Counted from the stretch's first letter, positions 18,362 to 27,384 are shown. The stretch is DNA of 42,985 nucleotides from JAWLCQ01 sp041687095 (GCA_041687095.1 JAWLCQ010000025.1:1-42985), one strand, 5' to 3'. Program-made: numbers and translations. Notes: generated by a model from the letters alone, not told the origin.

Positions 18362-19548
18362 CTTCCCCCCCCCGGGCACTTCACGTCCACCTCGACCTTG
18401 GGATTCGCCGATCCCTTGGACGTGTAGCGGCCGGTGAAGGTGGTCCCGTTGGGGCACGTCAGGACCAGCACCGTTCGCGGGCCGGACTTCTCCAGCGACC
18501 ACTCCCCGAGGGCGGCGGCCTGCTTGGCGGCGTCCTGGCCGAGCGACCCCGGCAGCCACAGGCGGGGGTAGCGGGCGCCGTCGATGGTGATGCGCTCCTC
18601 GCGGAGGGCGGCGAACAGGTCGTCGGGGGACTCGATCTCGACCTTCGCCGTCTTCGCCCGCGCCAGGAAACTCGTGAGCGTGGCGACGGTCGATTGGGTG
18701 TACAGGTCGGCGCAGGGATCGTCGGGCAGGGCCGCCCACCACTCGTTGCAGCGCTGCTGGAAGGCGGCGATGTCCTTCCCGAAGCGGGCGGCGAAGGACT
18801 CGATGGGGCTCGCCCCGCGGGACAGGTCGCTGATGTGCCGCGTGAGGGCCTCGACGTACTTCCCGTCGTCCGCGTGGACCAGGAAGTGGAGCATGGACCA
18901 GCCCTGGTCGTAGTTCCGCATCGACAGCCCGCTGTTCCACTCCTCGTGGGACATCGTGAGCATCTCGGTGAACGGGAGGAACTTGTTGCCCTTGATCTGG
19001 GCCTTGACGCGCTTGAGGCGGTCGGGCGGGATGATCCCGCACACGTACCCGTCGCCCGTCCAGATCGCCGACCCGAAGTACTCGGCGAGCCCCTCGTTGA
19101 TCCAGACGGGCAGGCGGCCGCGGATGACGTTGTGCGCGAACTGGTGGAACCCTTCGTGCTGGACGATCCGCCAGAGGGACTTGCCGCGGGCGATGGCCAT
19201 GAGGCGCTGGCCCCGGCCATCGACGATGAACACGCCCGCCGAGCCCTCCAGGCCCCCGGCGGCGTGGTAGTCGGAGGGGTTGGAGAAGAGGTAGAACGGG
19301 AAGCGCGAGCGGATCTCCCCGCTGAAGCCCTGGGTGCGGCGGTGGTACTCCTCGGCCATCGTGGTCATGCGGGCGAACGCCTCGCGGACCTGCTCGACGG
19401 GCAGGTCGGAGTGCACGACGTAGTAGGGCGTGTCGTACTTGGCGAGTTCGCCCCCCGACACTGGGGCGGTCCCGCAGATCCCCCCTCCCAGCGACCCAAC
19501 GACCAGGGCAACCACCGCCCATCCCGACACCCTTGCTGCCTCACGCAC
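18334..19548 (-). CDS. DUF1570-type secreted metalloprotease
   Basis: A 404-residue protein of the planctomycete-rich DUF1570 (peptidase MA-like) family. It has an N-terminal Sec signal (about residues 8-33), and the zinc motif H131-E132-x-x-H135 in QHEGFHQF, followed by E152 in WINEGLAEYF as third ligand. A C-terminal region with VLVLTCPNGTTFTGRY may be a small beta domain. The substrate is unknown. The frame opens at GTG 19548; a second GTG at 19530 is possible. The last seven or so codons (QGLGNRQ) and the stop lie inside the 18136-18361 inverted repeat, so the native C-terminus may have been replaced when the repeat arrived. Confidence 0.88.
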   Translation of the reverse strand: MREAARVSGWAVVALVVGSLGGGICGTAPVSGGELAKYDTPYYVVHSDLPVEQVREAFARMTTMAEEYHRRTQGFSGEIRSRFPFYLFSNPSDYHAAGGLEGSAGVFIVDGRGQRLMAIARGKSLWRIVQHEGFHQFAHNVIRGRLPVWINEGLAEYFGSAIWTGDGYVCGIIPPDRLKRVKAQIKGNKFLPFTEMLTMSHEEWNSGLSMRNYDQGWSMLHFLVHADDGKYVEALTRHISDLSRGASPIESFAARFGKDIAAFQQRCNEWWAALPDDPCADLYTQSTVATLTSFLARAKTAKVEIESPDDLFAALREERITIDGARYPRLWLPGSLGQDAAKQAAALGEWSLEKSGPRTVLVLTCPNGTTFTGRYTSKGSANPKVEVDVKCPGGGRHQGLGNRQ

Positions 19549-19638
19549 CTCGCACCCTTCCTTCCGCCCGGCGTCCCCAGGCGAGATCCATTGTACGGGA
19601 TCGGGGGAAGAAAGGGAGGCGCTTGCAAGGGAGACGAA

Positions 19639-19710
19639 CGGACGCCCAATGGCAAGCCCCGGGCGGACCCGTCACCAGGGCCCACCCGGGGCTTGCCCTT
19701 TGGCGTCCGT
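19639..19710. repeat. REP-like hairpin, RAYT-associated unit
   Basis: An arm containing CGGACGCCCAATGGCAAGCC (19639-19663) faces CCCGGGGCTTGCCCTTTGGCGTCCGT (19685-19710, given here as two overlapping parts CCCGGGGCTTGCC and CTTTGGCGTCCGT). The unit is the same as that flanking the transposase at 344-442 and 1039-1077. It lies between rnfB and the DUF1570 gene. Confidence 0.75.
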
Positions 19711-19754
19711 CCCCCCGATCTTCCGGTCCTCCCGTGCTCCGGTCCCCCGTCCCC

Positions 19755-20669
19755 CTACCCGTGCCACTCCGTGTCGTCCACGGTGGTCTTGGGGGAGGGT
19801 TCGACGACGACGGGGGTGTCTTCGGCGGCGACGGCGGCGAGGTCGGCGGGGGAGGGGTCCCCGACGAACATGATCCGCTTCATCGGGCACTTGGCGGCCG
19901 CCTTGTCCAGGGCGTCGAGGTCGTTGGGGTCGTAGCGGTCGTAGTCGATGCGGGAGACGTTGTTCTCGACCTTGAAGATGTCGCTGAAGCGCGTGCAGGC
20001 CTTGCAGCCGATGCACCCGACCTTGCAGACGCTCTTGACCTCCTTGCCGAAGTCCTTGTTCGAGCAGGTGATGACCATCATCCGCCGCGCCTTGAACGGG
20101 ACCATGTGGATGAGGTTGCGCGGGCAGACGCGGGCGCAGGCCCCGCAGCCGGTGCACTTGTCGTAGTCCACGACGGCGAGCCCGTTGCGGACGTGGATGG
20201 CGTCGAAGGGGCAGGAGGCCTCGCAGTCCCCGAACCCCAGGCACCCGTAGGTGCAGCCTTGGATGCCGCTGACGAGGTTGGCCGCGGCGCAGGTGGACTC
20301 CCCGCGGTACTCGTGCCTCTGGAGGCGATCGTCGTAGGTCGCCCCGCAGTGGACGACGGGGCGGTAAGGGTAGGATTCGTCGAGGGCCAGACCGAGGATC
20401 TCCGCGATCCGCTCCGCGCAGGCGGACCCGCCGACGGGGCACTTGTCGGGCCCGACCGCCCCGGAGGCGACGGCCTCGGCGTACTCGGCGCAGCCGACGA
20501 ACCCGCACCCGCCGCAGTTGGCCCCGGGGAGGGCGGCGGTGACCTTCTCGACCCGCTCGTCCACGGGGACATGGAAGGCCTTGTTGGCCCAGCCCAGCAC
20601 GTAGGCCATGAACAGCGCCAGGACCAGCATGACCCCGGCGGCCAGAATGACGATCATCAAGCTTCCCAT
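19755..20669 (-). CDS. rnfB: Rnf complex subunit B, ferredoxin-type
   Basis: Membrane-anchored iron-sulfur subunit that takes electrons from ferredoxin into the Rnf complex. The 304 residues begin with one membrane helix (about 4-26). The [4Fe-4S] Fes domain uses C52, C55, C60 and C77 (CGGCGFVGC ... KCPVGG). Ferredoxin motifs follow: CTYGCLGFGDCEASCP, CTGCGACARVCP and a further CKVGCIGCKACTRF. The extra cluster-binding region makes it a long RnfB, as in many anaerobes. An acidic/proline tail ends the protein. It is the last gene of the rnfDGEAB set, 230 bp after rnfA with a repeat element between. Confidence 0.95.
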   Translation of the reverse strand: MGSLMIVILAAGVMLVLALFMAYVLGWANKAFHVPVDERVEKVTAALPGANCGGCGFVGCAEYAEAVASGAVGPDKCPVGGSACAERIAEILGLALDESYPYRPVVHCGATYDDRLQRHEYRGESTCAAANLVSGIQGCTYGCLGFGDCEASCPFDAIHVRNGLAVVDYDKCTGCGACARVCPRNLIHMVPFKARRMMVITCSNKDFGKEVKSVCKVGCIGCKACTRFSDIFKVENNVSRIDYDRYDPNDLDALDKAAAKCPMKRIMFVGDPSPADLAAVAAEDTPVVVEPSPKTTVDDTEWHG

Positions 20670-20749
20670 AGCAGCCTCAGTCCATCTAACGATGAAGCGG
20701 TCGGTATCCGTTCCAGCAAGCAGTCACCAATCACCCACTCAACCAGTCA

Positions 20750-20881
20750 GAGACTGTCTCAGAAACCCGATTCCACCGCAAAGAACGCGAAGCTCGCAAA
20801 GAACACCGGGCGTGAACAGAGGAGACTCCACTCCCTCTTTGCGGTCTTTGCGACCTTTGCGGTGATTCCTGAGACCGTCTC
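20750..20881. repeat. Inverted element of the ACCGCAAAG family inside the rnf operon
   Basis: GAGACTGTCTCAG (20750-20762) and CTGAGACCGTCTC (20869-20881) form the ends. Just inside are ACCGCAAAGAACGCG and CTTTGCGGT-type tracts. It sits between rnfA and rnfB. The same ACCGCAAAG/CTTTGCGGT arms occur at 41993-42240 around another element. Confidence 0.8.
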
Positions 20882-20899
20882 ATAGCCGTCACGGGGTCC

Positions 20900-21688
20900 T
20901 CAGCCCTCCAGCCCGCCCGCCCCATCGGCCGGTGCCTCGACGTTCGGGAGGGTTGGGATCTCCTGCACCTGCTCCTGCGGGCCCTGGGCGGCGGGGGCGA
21001 GGAGCGAGGGGATGCCCGTCTGGGGGTTATCCATGCCCGTGAAGCCCAGAAACGCCAGCGCCAGCACGCCCGCGACGATCAGCGTGATCCCCGCCCCGCG
21101 GAGGGGCTTGGGGACGTCGCACAGGTCCAGTTCCTCGCGGATCCCGGCCATGATGACGATCGCGAGGGTGAAGCCCAGGCCCCCGAAGAAGCTCAGGGTC
21201 AGCGACTCCCCGAGGCCCCACATGCCCGCGGGGTCCTCGACCTCCGAGACGTTCTTCATGATCCACAGGCAGGCGAAGAGGATCGCGCAGTTGGTGGTGA
21301 TGAGCGGCAGGAAGACCCCGAAGGCCTTGTACAGCGGGGGGAAGAACTTGCGGACGTACATCTCCACCAACTGGACCGCCGACGCGATCACGAAGATGTA
21401 GACGATGTAGTTCAGCACCCGCAGGTCCACCGTCCCCGTTCCGCCCACGTGCGTCCAGACCCACGTGGAGACCGGGGCCCCGCGGCGGAGGACGTAGTAC
21501 GTCAGCAGCCAGCTCAGCAGGCCCGCGACGGTGATGACGAACGTGACGGCCGCCCCCATCCCGAAGGCCATGTCGGTGCGGCGGGAGACGCCGATGAACG
21601 GGCAGATGCCCACGAAGTAGTGCAGCACGAAGTTGTTGATCAACGCCGCGCTGACCGCAATCAGAAGGATCGTCGAGAGGTATTCCAT
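20900..21688 (-). CDS. rnfA: Rnf complex subunit A
   Basis: Integral membrane subunit with six predicted helices. RnfA and RnfE form an antiparallel pair around a [2Fe-2S] cluster. FVGICPFIGVSRR and LITTNCAILFACL are the conserved half-helix motifs with the cluster cysteines. The family is usually about 190 residues; here the protein has 262, with an extra helix (AGITLIVAGVLALAFLGFTG) and a Pro/Gln-rich tail. It starts at ATG 21688, close behind the rnfE stop (21711). Confidence 0.95.
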   Translation of the reverse strand: MEYLSTILLIAVSAALINNFVLHYFVGICPFIGVSRRTDMAFGMGAAVTFVITVAGLLSWLLTYYVLRRGAPVSTWVWTHVGGTGTVDLRVLNYIVYIFVIASAVQLVEMYVRKFFPPLYKAFGVFLPLITTNCAILFACLWIMKNVSEVEDPAGMWGLGESLTLSFFGGLGFTLAIVIMAGIREELDLCDVPKPLRGAGITLIVAGVLALAFLGFTGMDNPQTGIPSLLAPAAQGPQEQVQEIPTLPNVEAPADGAGGLEG

Positions 21689-21710
21689 TGCAGTTCGTCC
21701 TTACGGAGCG

Positions 21711-22409
21711 TTAGCTCGCCGCTCCCACGGTCTGCTTCTCGGGGGCCGGGCCCTTGTCGGGGGGGGTGGAGCGGGAGGCGGAGGCGGTGGCGGCCGCCCG
21801 CCGGGACCGCGCCAGCCCGAACCAGTTCACCAGCCCCAGCAGGATGCCCAGCGTGAGGAACGCCCCGGGGGGCAGGATCATGATGATCCAGTCCGGCCAG
21901 GCGTCGGGCAGCACGGCCAGCCCGAACAGCGTCCCCGCGCCCAGCAGCTCGCGGACGGTCGCGATCGACGCCAACGCCAGCGTGAAGCCCAGCCCCTGGC
22001 CCACCGCGTCCGCGACGGCCGCGGGGAGGCGTTGCTTGGACGCGCAGACCTCGCAGCGGCAGATGATGATGCAGTTGACGATGATCAGGGGGATGTACGG
22101 GCCCAGGGTCTTGCTCATGTTCCAGAGGTAGGCGGCGATGACGCGATCGGCGATCGTCACGAAGGTGGCGATCGTGAGCGTGAAGACCAGGATCCGCAGG
22201 TGGGGCTTGAGCAGCCCGCGGATGAGGCAGGTGATGATGTTCGCGCACAGCAGCACGAAGATCACCGCCCCGCCCATCGTCATCGCCGCCGCCATGCCGT
22301 TCGTCACCGCCAGCGTGGGGCACATGCCCAGCACCTGTCGATACACCGGGTTCTCCGGGAGGATGCCCCGGATGAACCGCTCCAGAGGGGTCGGTCCGTC
22401 CATCACCAT
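21711..22409 (-). CDS. rnfE: Rnf complex subunit E
   Basis: Membrane partner of RnfA, 232 residues with about six helices. The paired cysteine motifs are LGMCPTLAVTNG and IIVNCIIICRCEVCASKQ. A 30-residue Ala/Pro/Lys-rich cytoplasmic tail ends the protein. The ATG at 22409 stands 3 bp from the rnfG stop (TAA at 22413-22415), so translation is probably coupled; a second ATG two codons later is possible. Confidence 0.95.
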   Translation of the reverse strand: MVMDGPTPLERFIRGILPENPVYRQVLGMCPTLAVTNGMAAAMTMGGAVIFVLLCANIITCLIRGLLKPHLRILVFTLTIATFVTIADRVIAAYLWNMSKTLGPYIPLIIVNCIIICRCEVCASKQRLPAAVADAVGQGLGFTLALASIATVRELLGAGTLFGLAVLPDAWPDWIIMILPPGAFLTLGILLGLVNWFGLARSRRAAATASASRSTPPDKGPAPEKQTVGAAS

Positions 22410-22412
22410 GGC

Positions 22413-23048
22413 TTACTCGCTCTCCAGGGCCTTGCGGAAGTCCCCGATGACCTTGTTCACGATGTCCACGACGCTCTGGGACGACACCGTCGCCCCCGTC
22501 ACCGCCGCGATCTCATGCTCCCCCGCCGTCGCCTTCGTCACGCGAAGCGGGGCGGCGGGTTGGCCCGCGAACTGGCTGCGCCACGCCTCGCGGGTGATGT
22601 TGTCCCCGAGGCCCGGGGTCTCCTTCTGCTCCAGGACGTACAGCCCGGTGATCCGCTGGGCCCGGAGGTCCACGCCCACCAGCAGTTCGATCTTGTCCGC
22701 GAAGCCCTGCCCCGACGCCGGGATCACCCAGCCCACCTGCTCGCCCGCGGCGTTCGTCGCCCGCCACACCGCCAAACCGTTCCGCTCAGCCTTCTCGCCC
22801 GTGACCGCCCCGGGGACGAGGGTGGGAATGGCCCCGCGGGTGTCGTCGAGCTTGTTCTGGTCGATCTGCGGGCGCAGGGTGATCTCCACCGCCGCCAACG
22901 CCCCCCCGAACGCCAGCGCCAGCACCAGCACCAGCCACCCCTGCGTGAGGTACGCCAGCGGGGAGCCCTTGGCGGGCTTGGAGAAGATCTCCCCGGCCGC
23001 CTCGGGCGAGGGGTCGGGGCCCGTGTACTTTTCCTGCTCGTTGCTCAT
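22413..23048 (-). CDS. rnfG: Rnf complex subunit G, covalent flavoprotein
   Basis: A 211-residue subunit with one N-terminal membrane anchor (about 33-55) and an extracytoplasmic FMN-binding domain. The flavinylation motif reads T184-G-A-T-V-S189, a variant of SGAT-x-T, so the FMN would be joined to S189 rather than threonine. EQKETPGLGDNI is the usual preceding loop. An ApbE-type flavin transferase is needed and is not in the window. ATG 23048 is 8 bp past the rnfD stop. Confidence 0.95.
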   Translation of the reverse strand: MSNEQEKYTGPDPSPEAAGEIFSKPAKGSPLAYLTQGWLVLVLALAFGGALAAVEITLRPQIDQNKLDDTRGAIPTLVPGAVTGEKAERNGLAVWRATNAAGEQVGWVIPASGQGFADKIELLVGVDLRAQRITGLYVLEQKETPGLGDNITREAWRSQFAGQPAAPLRVTKATAGEHEIAAVTGATVSSQSVVDIVNKVIGDFRKALESE

Positions 23049-23056
23049 AAAGGCCT

Positions 23057-24097
23057 CTACTTCCGCACCGGGACGGGCCCGCCCAAGGGGCGGGGGATCG
23101 TCCAGCGGTTGATCAGTGGGACCACGCCGTTCATCAGCAGCACGGCGAACATCACGCCCTCGGGATACGCCGAGAACTGCCGGATGATCATCGCCATCGC
23201 CCCGACCCCGATCCCGAAGATCCAGCGGCCCTTGGGGGTCAGGGGACTGCTCACGGGGTCCGTGGCGATGAAGAACGCCCCGAACAGCAGCGCCCCGCCC
23301 AGCACCTGGTGCACGAGCGTCCACTGCGTACTCAGAATCGCCCCCGCGTCCCCGCCGTTGAGCAGCGAAGCGACGAGGGCGTTGGTCTCCCCGAAGGAGC
23401 CCAGATACCCGAAGACGATCCCGCTCAGCAGCACGCCCGCGGGGATCTGCCACGCGGCCGTGCGGCGCCAGACGAGGTACAGCCCGCCCAGCAGGCAGGC
23501 GATGGCGCTGGTCTCGCCCAGCGACCCGTTGGTGTTGCCCAGCAGCAGCCACAGCGGAGACGTCACCACCCCGTCCATCTTGTACGCCGTCAGCGGGGTC
23601 GCCTGCGTGATGGCGTCGACGGTGGAGGCGGCGTCGACGTACCCGGGGGCGGCGTAGTTGAAGGTGAAGGTCATCATGATGAACGCCCGCCCGACCATGG
23701 CTGGGTTAAAGATGTTCTGCCCCAGCCCCCCGAAAACCCACTTGCCCAGGGCGATGGCAACGACCCCCGCGAGGATCGTCCCATAGATCGGGCTCGTCCC
23801 GGGCAGCGACAGGGCGAGGATGATGCCCGTCACCACGGCCGAGAAGTCGCCGATGCTGGCCTTGCGCCCGCGGGCGCGGGTCAGCAGGAACTCCGTCGCC
23901 ACACACGCCCCCACGCACAGGGCGAGTTGCAGGGCGGCATACCACTGGAAGACGAACAGCGAGACGAGCACCACCGGGGACAGCCCGATGAGCACGTCCA
24001 CCATCATCCGCCGCGTCGTCAGCTCCCGGCCCGGGAGGTGAGGGCTGAGGGCGACGTGAAGGTTCGGTGGAGAGACTGTCTGGGTTGTTTCGGTCAT
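23057..24097 (-). CDS. rnfD: Rnf complex subunit D, covalent flavoprotein
   Basis: A 346-residue polytopic membrane protein related to NqrB. About nine or ten helices are visible. The FMN attachment site is T167 in DAITQATPLT. KWVFGGLGQNIFNPAMVGRAF and FFIATDPVSSP are family signatures. It is the first rnf gene of the cluster here. In most rnfCDGEAB operons rnfC lies just upstream, but upstream of 24097 there is only 500 bp of repeats and then an unrelated gene. Confidence 0.95.
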   Translation of the reverse strand: MTETTQTVSPPNLHVALSPHLPGRELTTRRMMVDVLIGLSPVVLVSLFVFQWYAALQLALCVGACVATEFLLTRARGRKASIGDFSAVVTGIILALSLPGTSPIYGTILAGVVAIALGKWVFGGLGQNIFNPAMVGRAFIMMTFTFNYAAPGYVDAASTVDAITQATPLTAYKMDGVVTSPLWLLLGNTNGSLGETSAIACLLGGLYLVWRRTAAWQIPAGVLLSGIVFGYLGSFGETNALVASLLNGGDAGAILSTQWTLVHQVLGGALLFGAFFIATDPVSSPLTPKGRWIFGIGVGAMAMIIRQFSAYPEGVMFAVLLMNGVVPLINRWTIPRPLGGPVPVRK

Positions 24098-24112
24098 GCG
24101 ATCCTCAAAATC

Positions 24113-24361
24113 CGAAATTCGAAATCCGAAACTCGAAACAAATTCGAAACAGCAAATTCAAAGGCTCGTAACCGTTCACGGCAGGGCGCGTTGCTATGGG
24201 TGCCACCCTCAAGCCGCATGCTGTTTGCGGCTTGGGGGTGCTGGCCCGGGGGCCGCAGCACCCCCAAGCGGCAAACAGCGCCGCTTGAGGGTGGCACCCA
24301 CGCCATACCGTGAACGGATACCGAAATCCGAAACTCGAAATCCGAAACAAGCTCGGAGCAC
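24113..24361. repeat. Terminal-inverted-repeat element, core type B, copy 1, with AAATCCGAAA flanks
   Basis: GTAACCGTTCACG (24168-24180) and CGTGAACGGATAC (24309-24321) bound 154 bp. The core is a stem of GGGTGCCACCCTCAAGC with its complement, plus inner GCTTGGGGGTGCTG/CAGCACCCCCAAGC arms. Tracts of AAATCCGAAACTCG flank both ends. Copy 2 is at 42028-42182. The rest of the 24098-24598 gap shows no supported gene; 24455-24483 contains a further GGCTTGCCTTTGGGGCGTCCG REP-like unit. Confidence 0.85.
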
Positions 24362-24598
24362 GAAATCCCAAACGGCTGGTTGGGCAGAGTTCGTGAGGGA
24401 TCCGTGGATCGACGGAACGTTCGGGGCGGACGAACTCGGGCGTCCTTCGGGAAATCGCGGCGCGGCTTGCCTTTGGGGCGTCCGCGTTCCTCTTCGTTGC
24501 ACCTCTGGGACTCGCCCCATACCCCCCTAGCGAGGTTTGCTGTTTCGGTCCTTCGGATTTCTTCGGTCTTCGGTTCTGCATGCTCTTGGCGCCCTCCC

Positions 24599-25432
24599 TC
24601 ACAGCACGTCCGCGAAGTGCGGGCGGAGCCTGCGGAACAGCATCGCCCCCAGCGGGAAGGTGATGCCCACGAAGGCCCAGAAGAACAAATTCGTGTACCC
24701 GCGCTGCCAGAACCACGTCCCGTCGAACAGCGAGTCGCGGTATCCGCGGACGACGTAGAACAGCGGGTTGAGCTTGAACAGCAGCGCCAGGCCCGGATGG
24801 CGCTCCATCACCCGCTCGAAGTCCCAGAAGATCGGCGTCAGCCAGAACCCGAACTGCAGCCCCAGGGCGATCAGGTGCGGCACGTCGCGGAGGAACACGC
24901 TCAGGGAGGCCGTGATCCACGACAGCCCCAGCAGCAGCACCAGCGTGGCGAGCATGTAGTAGGGCAACTGCAGCAGGTGCCACCCCAGCAGGCCCGTCGC
25001 CCCGAAGATCCCCGCCAGCAGCACCATCAGGCACAGGTGCACCAGCAGCGCCGACCCGAGCGACACCAGCGGCAGCAGCGAGGTGCGGAAGACCACCTGC
25101 TTGACCAGGAAGTTGTGCTCGATGACCGACCCCGACGCGCGGGCGAGGGCCTCGGAGAAGAACAGCCAGGGCAGCATCCCCGCGGCCAGCCAGAGCACGA
25201 AGGGCACGTCGCTCCCGCCCGAGAGCGACCGGACCGCCTGGGCCTTGAAGCCCACCTCGAAGACCAGCCACAGCACCCCCAGCGTCGCCAGCGGCTGGAT
25301 GAAGGCCCAGAGGAAGCCCAGGACGCTCCCGAGGTAGCGGACGCGGAAGTCGCGGTGGACCATGGACCACAGCACCTCCCGCGATCCGGCGAGGTGGCGG
25401 AGGAAGTCCGCGAACTGGCGCAGGGCGCTCAT
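24599..25432 (-). CDS. ABC-2 type polysaccharide export permease
   Basis: A 277-residue membrane protein of the Wzm/TagG type. The amphipathic start (LWSMVHRDFRVRYLGSVLG) and the FLRDVPHLIALGLQFGFWLTPI segment are typical of O-antigen or teichoic-acid exporters. Six helices are predicted. It needs an ATPase partner (Wzt/TagH), normally the next gene, but the sequence downstream (24098-24598) holds only repeats. It lies divergent from a glycosyltransferase and near rmlA, so an envelope polysaccharide role is likely. Loss or relocation of the ATPase gene is inferred. Confidence 0.88.
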   Translation of the reverse strand: MSALRQFADFLRHLAGSREVLWSMVHRDFRVRYLGSVLGFLWAFIQPLATLGVLWLVFEVGFKAQAVRSLSGGSDVPFVLWLAAGMLPWLFFSEALARASGSVIEHNFLVKQVVFRTSLLPLVSLGSALLVHLCLMVLLAGIFGATGLLGWHLLQLPYYMLATLVLLLGLSWITASLSVFLRDVPHLIALGLQFGFWLTPIFWDFERVMERHPGLALLFKLNPLFYVVRGYRDSLFDGTWFWQRGYTNLFFWAFVGITFPLGAMLFRRLRPHFADVL

Positions 25433-25647
25433 CGCGCTGCCCCGCGCGCAGACGTCCCGGGCCCCGATCGGCTGTCGTTTTCAAACGGCTCCATACCGTC
25501 GCGGATGGTAGCGGGGCGGGGGGGGCTTCCGCAAGATGGGGCGCGGGGAAGGGGAGGAATTCCCCCGCCCCCCGTCAGGTCCTTGGCGTGCCGCGTTCCG
25601 TGCAGTAGCATGTCCGCACCGGGCCTTCCCCGGTGGAACGGGAGCGA

Positions 25648-26634
25648 ATGGACGTCTCGATCATCATCCCCACGTACAACGGGCGATCGCTGCTGGGCAC
25701 GTGCCTGCCCAGCGTGCGGGGGGCTCTGCGCGCGGCGGAGGGGTGCGCGACGGAGATCCTTGTCGTGGACGACGCCTCCACCGACGGGACGGCCGAGTGG
25801 CTCGCCCGAGAGCACCCCGAGGTCCGCTGCATCCGCCGGGAGCGCAACGGGGGGTTCGCCGCGGCCGTCAATGCGGGCTTCGCCGCCGCCCGGGGCCGAT
25901 GGGTCGCCCTGGTGAACAACGACGTGGTCCTCGATCCCGACTGGCTGCGCGCGGCGGGGGGGCATTTCGCGGACGAGGGGCTCGGGGCCATCGCCACCTG
26001 CATCCTCCGCGCCGAGGATCCCGCCCTCGTGGACACGGCGGGGGATGAGTACACGGTGGTGGGGATCCCGATCCAGTGGGGCAACGGCCGCCCGGTGTCC
26101 GAGGTCGCCGAGCGGCGGATGTGCTTTTCGGGCTGCGGGGCGGCGGTGCTGTACCGGCGGGCGGCGCTGGAGGCGGTGGGGGGGCTGTACGAGGCCCTGG
26201 GGGCCTACTGCGAGGACGTCGAGCTGGGCTACCGGTTGCAGTTGGGGGGCTACGCGTGCCTCTACGAGCCCGCCGCCCGGTGCGTGCATCTGGGGTCGGC
26301 GTCGTACGGGCGGGCGTCGTACCGGCAGAAGTTCAACTCCGCGAGGAACGCGGAGATCGTCTACTTCACCTGCACCCCGCGGGCGCTGCTGTGGCGGTAC
26401 GCGGGGGCGTGGGCGGCGGCGAGGGCGATGCACGTGCTGCATCACGCCTCCCGCGGCACGCTGGGGCCGTACCTGCGGGGCAAGGCGGCGTTCCTGTCGC
26501 AACTGACGGCCGTGCGGCGGCGGCGGGGGGAGGTGCAGCGGGCCCGGCGGATCGGGGCCGCCGACCTGCTGCGGAGGATGGACCGACGATGGTTCCGGCA
26601 CCTGATCCTGTGGCGGTGCGGCTGGCGGCGGTAA
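25648..26634 (+). CDS. Family 2 glycosyltransferase, rhamnosyltransferase-like
   Basis: A GT-A inverting glycosyltransferase of 328 residues. SIIIPTYNG begins the nucleotide-binding fold, VDDASTDGT and LVNNDVVLD carry the acidic residues for the metal and sugar nucleotide, and EDVELGYRL is the acceptor-side ED motif. The C-terminal ~80 residues are rich in Arg and Ala with one amphipathic stretch, probably membrane-associated. The ATG at 25648 follows GGAG closely; GTG at 25633 is an alternative start. rmlA is the next gene on this strand after a 750-bp repeat region, which suggests use of dTDP-rhamnose or a related sugar. Confidence 0.88.
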   Translation: MDVSIIIPTYNGRSLLGTCLPSVRGALRAAEGCATEILVVDDASTDGTAEWLAREHPEVRCIRRERNGGFAAAVNAGFAAARGRWVALVNNDVVLDPDWLRAAGGHFADEGLGAIATCILRAEDPALVDTAGDEYTVVGIPIQWGNGRPVSEVAERRMCFSGCGAAVLYRRAALEAVGGLYEALGAYCEDVELGYRLQLGGYACLYEPAARCVHLGSASYGRASYRQKFNSARNAEIVYFTCTPRALLWRYAGAWAAARAMHVLHHASRGTLGPYLRGKAAFLSQLTAVRRRRGEVQRARRIGAADLLRRMDRRWFRHLILWRCGWRR

Positions 26635-26689
26635 CGGGGGGGCGAGGCCTCGTTGTTCTCCGCATCTCGGCCCTCGCGGGGCGGCAGGG

Positions 26690-26951
26690 ACCGATCTCCA
26701 GGCGTCCTGACAGGGACGCGTTTCCGTGCGTCCCGGCCGGGACGGCGTGTCCGTGCGTCCCGGTAGGGACGCTGTGACAATAGCCCAGCAGTTCACTGCT
26801 GGGACCCAGGCGCCCCATCCCCCTTCCTCTTCTTCTCAAGCCCCGGGAGGGGCGCTTGAGGGTGCGTCATGGATCCGGCCCTCAAACGCCCCTTCCGGGG
26901 CTTGGGATTTCGAGCGGCCGCTACCCAGCAGTGAACTGCTGGGCTATTGTC
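26690..26951. repeat. Tandem repeats and a perfect 28-bp terminal inverted repeat
   Basis: Roughly 26-bp direct repeats (GGGACGCGTTTCCGTGCGTCCC and variants) occupy about 26690-26775. A 176-bp element follows. Its arms, 26776-26803 and 26924-26951, are perfect complements of 28 nt, and each arm is itself a palindrome (CCCAGCAGTTCACTGCTGGG). An inner pair uses CAAGCCCCGG and CCGGGGCTTG. The outer GGGACG/CGTCCC sequences extend the pairing. No gene is seen. Confidence 0.85.
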
Positions 26952-27029
26952 AGGCCGTCCCTGCCGGGACTCCCAGGACTCCGGGAACTCCCGGCACGGG
27001 GACGCTTGCGGCGGTGCGCTTCTCCTTCC

Positions 27030-27268
27030 GTTTCTCCCGGTTCCTGATCCCCGTTCCTGGCCGTTCTCGTCTTCCGGGCGCCCCCTCACCGCCTCGCTGC
27101 GCTCGGCACCTCTCCCCCGGGGGAGAGGGGTTCCCGTCTTCGCCTGCGGCTACGACGCGGCAAGCCCGGTTCCTGGCTCCCGGTTCCTGCCCTTCGACTC
27201 GCTGCGCTCGCTCAGGACTTCGGCTCCCGCCCTTCGACTCGCTGCGCTCGCTCAGGACTTCGGTTCCC
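27030..27268. repeat. Mixed repeats upstream of rmlA
   Basis: Position 27061-27132 is, apart from one base, the exact reverse complement of 40519-40590 (72 bp, with a CTCTCCCCCGGGGGAGAG palindrome and GCCTCGCTGCGCTCGGC). GGTTCCTG-type units flank it in both places. A 40-bp direct repeat (CTTCGACTCGCTGCGCTCGC...) is present twice at 27189-27228 and 27229-27268. The 26635-27351 gap otherwise shows nothing gene-like. Confidence 0.8.
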
Positions 27269-27384
27269 GCTTTCGCGGGGGTGGGAGTTCGGATATCGTG
27301 AGGGGGTCTGCGGGGCGGTTTGGATGGATCGCCCGGAAAGGAGCGACGGTCATGCTGGGATCGACACCGGTGGAGGCGACGGGA

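Noticed and set aside
24362..24598. Possible lost ATPase gene or pseudogene downstream of the ABC-2 permease
   Set aside because: The minus-strand translation shows no Walker or signature motif and is interrupted by a REP-like unit; I cannot support even a remnant.
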